64,000 nucleotides of DNA from the NCBI GenBank assembly GCA_947445525.1, contig CANFDS010000002.1, positions 1 through 64,000 on the forward strand, in the 5' to 3' direction. The position numbers were made by a program, and so were the translations under genes. Positions within the stretch are counted from its first letter, which is position 1. Every line of letters begins with the position of its first letter. Positions 61,706 through 64,000 of the stretch are shown piece after piece. The stretch is from Actinomycetota bacterium. GTDB taxonomy: Bacteria; Actinomycetota; Thermoleophilia; Gaiellales; Gaiellaceae. A model generated the notes under the pieces. That model was not told where the DNA came from and did not search any database. It worked only from the letters and a program-made list of their open reading frames with translations.

Positions 61706-63679
61706 CTAGCCGGCGGTGGTCGCCGGCTCGTCCAGGTTCGTCCGCTCGACCGCGCGCACCTCGTAGATCTCGAGGACGTCGCCCTCACGGAGATCGTTGA
61801 AGTTGTGGAGCAGGATGCCGCACTCGAAGCCGGTCTGCACCTCGCGCACGTCCTCCTTGAAGCGCTTGAGCTGGTCGATCGAGCTGTCCTGGATGACGGC
61901 GCCGTCCCGGAAGACACGCACCTTGCCGCCGCGCTTGACCGTGCCACTGGTGACGTAGCAGCCGGCGATCGTGCCGAGACGCGACACCTTGAACAGGGCG
62001 CGCACCTCGACCTCGGCGAGGATTTCCTCGGTCTGAACCGGGGAGAGCATGCCGATCAGCGCCTGCTCGATGTCGTCCTTGAGCTGGTAGATGACGCGGT
62101 AGGTGCGGACGTCGACGCCCTCGCGGTCGGCGAGCGTCTTTGCCTCGGCGTTCGGCCGGACGTTGAAGCCGACGATGATCGCGCTCGACGCGGCGGCGAG
62201 CATGACATCGCTCTCGGTGATGCCGCCGACGGCCTGGTGGATGACCTGGACGCGCACCTCGGAGTGCTGGATCTTGCTGATCTCGGAGACGACGGCCTCG
62301 ACCGAGCCGGCCACGTCGGCCTTGACGATGAGGTTGAGATCCTGGATCCCACCCTCCTGCATCTGCGCGAACAGCGTCTCGAGGCTGACGCCGCCCTTGC
62401 GGCGGGTCGCGAGCTGCTCGCGGCGCAGCCGCTCGCCGCGAAGCTGCGCCTGCTGGCGGCCCACGCGCTCGTTCTCGACGACGCGGCACATCTCGCCGGC
62501 CGGCGGCACGCGGTCGAAGCCGAGGATCTCGACCGGATCGCCCGGGGTCGCCTGCTTGACCTTCTCGCCGAGGTAGTTGTAGAGCGCCCGCACCTTGCCC
62601 CAGGCATCACCGGCGAGGACGGCGTCGCCGACGCGGATGGTGCCGCGCTGGACGAGCATCGTCACAACGGGGCCGCGGCCGACTTCCAGGCGCGACTCGA
62701 TGACGGGGCCGAAGGCGTCGGCCTTCGGGTTGGCGGTCAGCTCGAGCTCGGCGTCGGCGACGAGCAGGATGCGCTCGAGCAGGTCGTCGAGATTAAGCTT
62801 CTGCTTTGCCGAGACGTTCGAGTACTGCACGTTGCCGCCCCACTCCTCGGGCTGGAGGCCCTCGGCGGTCAACTCGGTGCGCACGCGGTCAGGGTTCGAG
62901 TCGGGCAGGTCGATCTTGTTGACGGCGACGACGATCGGGACGCCGGCGGCGCGGGCGTGCGCGATCGACTCCTTCGTCTGTGGCATGACGCCGTCGTCGG
63001 CGGCCACCACCAGCACCGCGATGTCGGTCGCCTTGGCACCGCGGGCGCGCAGGGCGGTGAACGCCTCGTGGCCCGGGGTGTCGAGGAACGTGATCTTGCG
63101 CCCGTGCGCCTCGGCCTGGTACGCGCCGATGTGCTGGGTGATGCCGCCGGCCTCGCCACTGGCGACCGAGGTCTGGCGGATCGCATCGAGCAGCGTCGTC
63201 TTGCCATGGTCGACGTGGCCCATGATCGTCACGACGGGCGGGCGCGGCGCCAGGTCCTCCGGGTCGTCCTCGAAGACCTCGTCCTCTTCCTCCTCGTCGG
63301 AGGCGTGCTTGATGACCACCTCGCGCTCGACCTCGACGGCCACGATCTGCACGGCCTCGTCGGTGAGCGACTGCGTGATGGTGACCATCTCGCCGAGGCC
63401 CATCATGATCTTGATGATCTGAACCGCGGGGATGCCCAGCGCGGCCGCGAGATCCTTGACCGAGACGCCCGACTGGACGTCGACGACGCCGGTCGGCTTG
63501 ACCTCGTCACGGCCCTTGCCGCCGCCGGACTGTCCCGCAGGCCCACGGCCTGTGAGACGCTGCGGCGGGCGCGCGGCACCGCTGTCGATCACGACGCGGC
63601 GCTTACGGCGGCCCGCCGTCGCGCCGCGCGGGCGCAGCGGACGTTTCGGGGGACGCGCGGATCCGGATTCTTCAGCCAT
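61706..63679 (-). CDS. infB: Translation initiation factor IF-2
   Basis: A 657-residue IF-2. A short basic N-terminal part is followed by the IF2N-type segment ([20 protein letters not shown]), the GTPase ([25 protein letters not shown]) and the C-terminal fMet-tRNA-binding domain. The N-terminal region is much shorter than in Streptomyces or Mycobacterium IF-2. The ATG at 63679 has a TACACT box 7 nt upstream (63687-63692), inside ylxR, so it may also have its own leaderless start. Confidence 0.97.
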   Translation of the reverse strand: MAEESGSARPPKRPLRPRGATAGRRKRRVVIDSGAARPPQRLTGRGPAGQSGGGKGRDEVKPTGVVDVQSGVSVKDLAAALGIPAVQIIKIMMGLGEMVTITQSLTDEAVQIVAVEVEREVVIKHASDEEEEDEVFEDDPEDLAPRPPVVTIMGHVDHGKTTLLDAIRQTSVASGEAGGITQHIGAYQAEAHGRKITFLDTPGHEAFTALRARGAKATDIAVLVVAADDGVMPQTKESIAHARAAGVPIVVAVNKIDLPDSNPDRVRTELTAEGLQPEEWGGNVQYSNVSAKQKLNLDDLLERILLVADAELELTANPKADAFGPVIESRLEVGRGPVVTMLVQRGTIRVGDAVLAGDAWGKVRALYNYLGEKVKQATPGDPVEILGFDRVPPAGEMCRVVENERVGRQQAQLRGERLRREQLATRRKGGVSLETLFAQMQEGGIQDLNLIVKADVAGSVEAVVSEISKIQHSEVRVQVIHQAVGGITESDVMLAAASSAIIVGFNVRPNAEAKTLADREGVDVRTYRVIYQLKDDIEQALIGMLSPVQTEEILAEVEVRALFKVSRLGTIAGCYVTSGTVKRGGKVRVFRDGAVIQDSSIDQLKRFKEDVREVQTGFECGILLHNFNDLREGDVLEIYEVRAVERTNLDEPATTAG

Positions 63680-63911
63680 CGCAGCCAGTGTAGTGGTCGA
63701 CTGCCAGGGACGGAGCGACGGTGACCGGCCGGCGCAGCACGCGGGCGAACGCACGCCGGTCGGCAGCCTGCTGGAAGCAGGCGCGGTCGCGGCACGTGTA
63801 GACACCCCGGCCCTCGCCGTGCGGCAGCGCGACGAGAGCGCCGTCGCGGGCAACGAAGCGGAGCAGTTCGCGCTGGTCGGTACGCCGGCCGCAGCCGGCG
63901 CACTGACGCAC
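63672..63911 (-). CDS. ylxR: YlxR (DUF448) family protein
   Basis: A 79-residue protein with the YlxR start RQCAGCGRRTDQRELLRFV and GRGVYTCRDRACFQQA. YlxR binds RNase P RNA or acts as a small nucleoid-linked regulator in other bacteria. GTG start at 63911. It overlaps infB by 8 nt. Confidence 0.9.
   Translation of the reverse strand: MRQCAGCGRRTDQRELLRFVARDGALVALPHGEGRGVYTCRDRACFQQAADRRAFARVLRRPVTVAPSLAVDHYTGCDG
63687..63692 (-). promoter_or_regulatory. Possible leaderless-type -10 box of infB
   Basis: TACACT on the minus strand, 7 nt before ATG 63679, within ylxR coding sequence. Chance is possible because infB is also in an operon. Confidence 0.3.
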
Positions 63912-63975
63912 CGGCCCATGGGCCGTCGGCCGCTCGTCGCGGCCATGTCTGCGGCTGCCGAACGTCCCGGATGCC

Positions 63976-63999
63976 TTACGCAGCCGAATCGCCCTCCTG
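63976..63999 (-). CDS. Possible C-terminal end of nusA
   Basis: The last codons in the window read QEGDSAA then TAA on the minus strand. nusA is the gene usually found before ylxR-infB, so this may be its tail. Seven codons cannot prove it. Confidence 0.25.
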   Translation of the reverse strand, partial: QEGDSAA

Positions 64000-64000
64000 C

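Overview
The window is 64 kb of very GC-rich DNA from an actinobacterium. Several things suggest the deep-branching class Thermoleophilia: two short sigma-70 factors of the type seen there, a small single-motif RsiG-like protein next to an FHA/MerR pair, a murT-gatD pair, RNase J with RNase Y, frequent GTG starts, and the gene orders ylxR-infB-ylxP-rbfA-nrnA-truB-ribF-rpsO-pnp and ftsK...rodZ-cinA-recA-recX-rny-miaB-miaA-dapF. The class is inferred from gene content and was not tested.

Layout. 1-13.2 kb is an accessory catabolic region: hydantoinase subunit A (cut by the window edge), VOC protein, acyl-CoA synthetase, amidase, FAD monooxygenase, dihydropyrimidinase/hydantoinase, a three-subunit molybdenum hydroxylase and a nitrilase-family hydrolase. 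Together they look like a route for opening and deamidating an N-heterocycle or cyclic amide. 13.2-14.8 kb holds a short-chain dehydrogenase and the fused stumps of an EamA transporter and a LuxR regulator. 14.9-18.5 kb carries a GH99-like secreted protein, a CDP-alcohol phosphatidyltransferase, and a compact regulatory operon (RsiG-like, zinc-ribbon FHA, MerR, apt). 19-27.5 kb carries a sigma factor, a PHP phosphoesterase, murT-gatD, a Lon-like protease, a broken second sigma factor and a universal stress protein. 27.8-40 kb is core genome: nudix, dut, hflX, dapE-dapC-dapD, dapF-miaA-miaB-rny and recX-recA. 40-50.6 kb has cinA, rodZ, a wrecked BMP/ABC uptake locus, ftsK, two hypotheticals, rnj and dapA. 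50.6-64 kb has a degenerate esterase, an amidohydrolase, dapB, an M16 peptidase and the translation/RNA-processing run from pnp back to infB and ylxR.

How genes work together. Six diaminopimelate/lysine genes (dapA, B, C, D, E, F) lie in two blocks. Recombination (recA, recX), RNA decay (rny, rnj, pnp, nrnA), tRNA/rRNA maturation (miaA, miaB, truB, rbfA, ylxP) and cell-wall genes (murT-gatD, rodZ, ftsK, dap) dominate the core part.

Two themes recur. First, many genes have a TANNNT box exactly 6 or 7 nt before an ATG or GTG with no Shine-Dalgarno sequence, which is the layout of leaderless transcripts. One of these boxes drives a 19-codon ORF that overlaps the start of hyuA. Second, broken genes are clustered in an otherwise intact window (EamA/LuxR, sigma factor, BMP-ABC, GGDEF, and a frameshift near a 30-bp palindrome). 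At two of them a conserved Gln codon appears as TAG. No rRNA, tRNA, CRISPR array or intact insertion sequence was seen.
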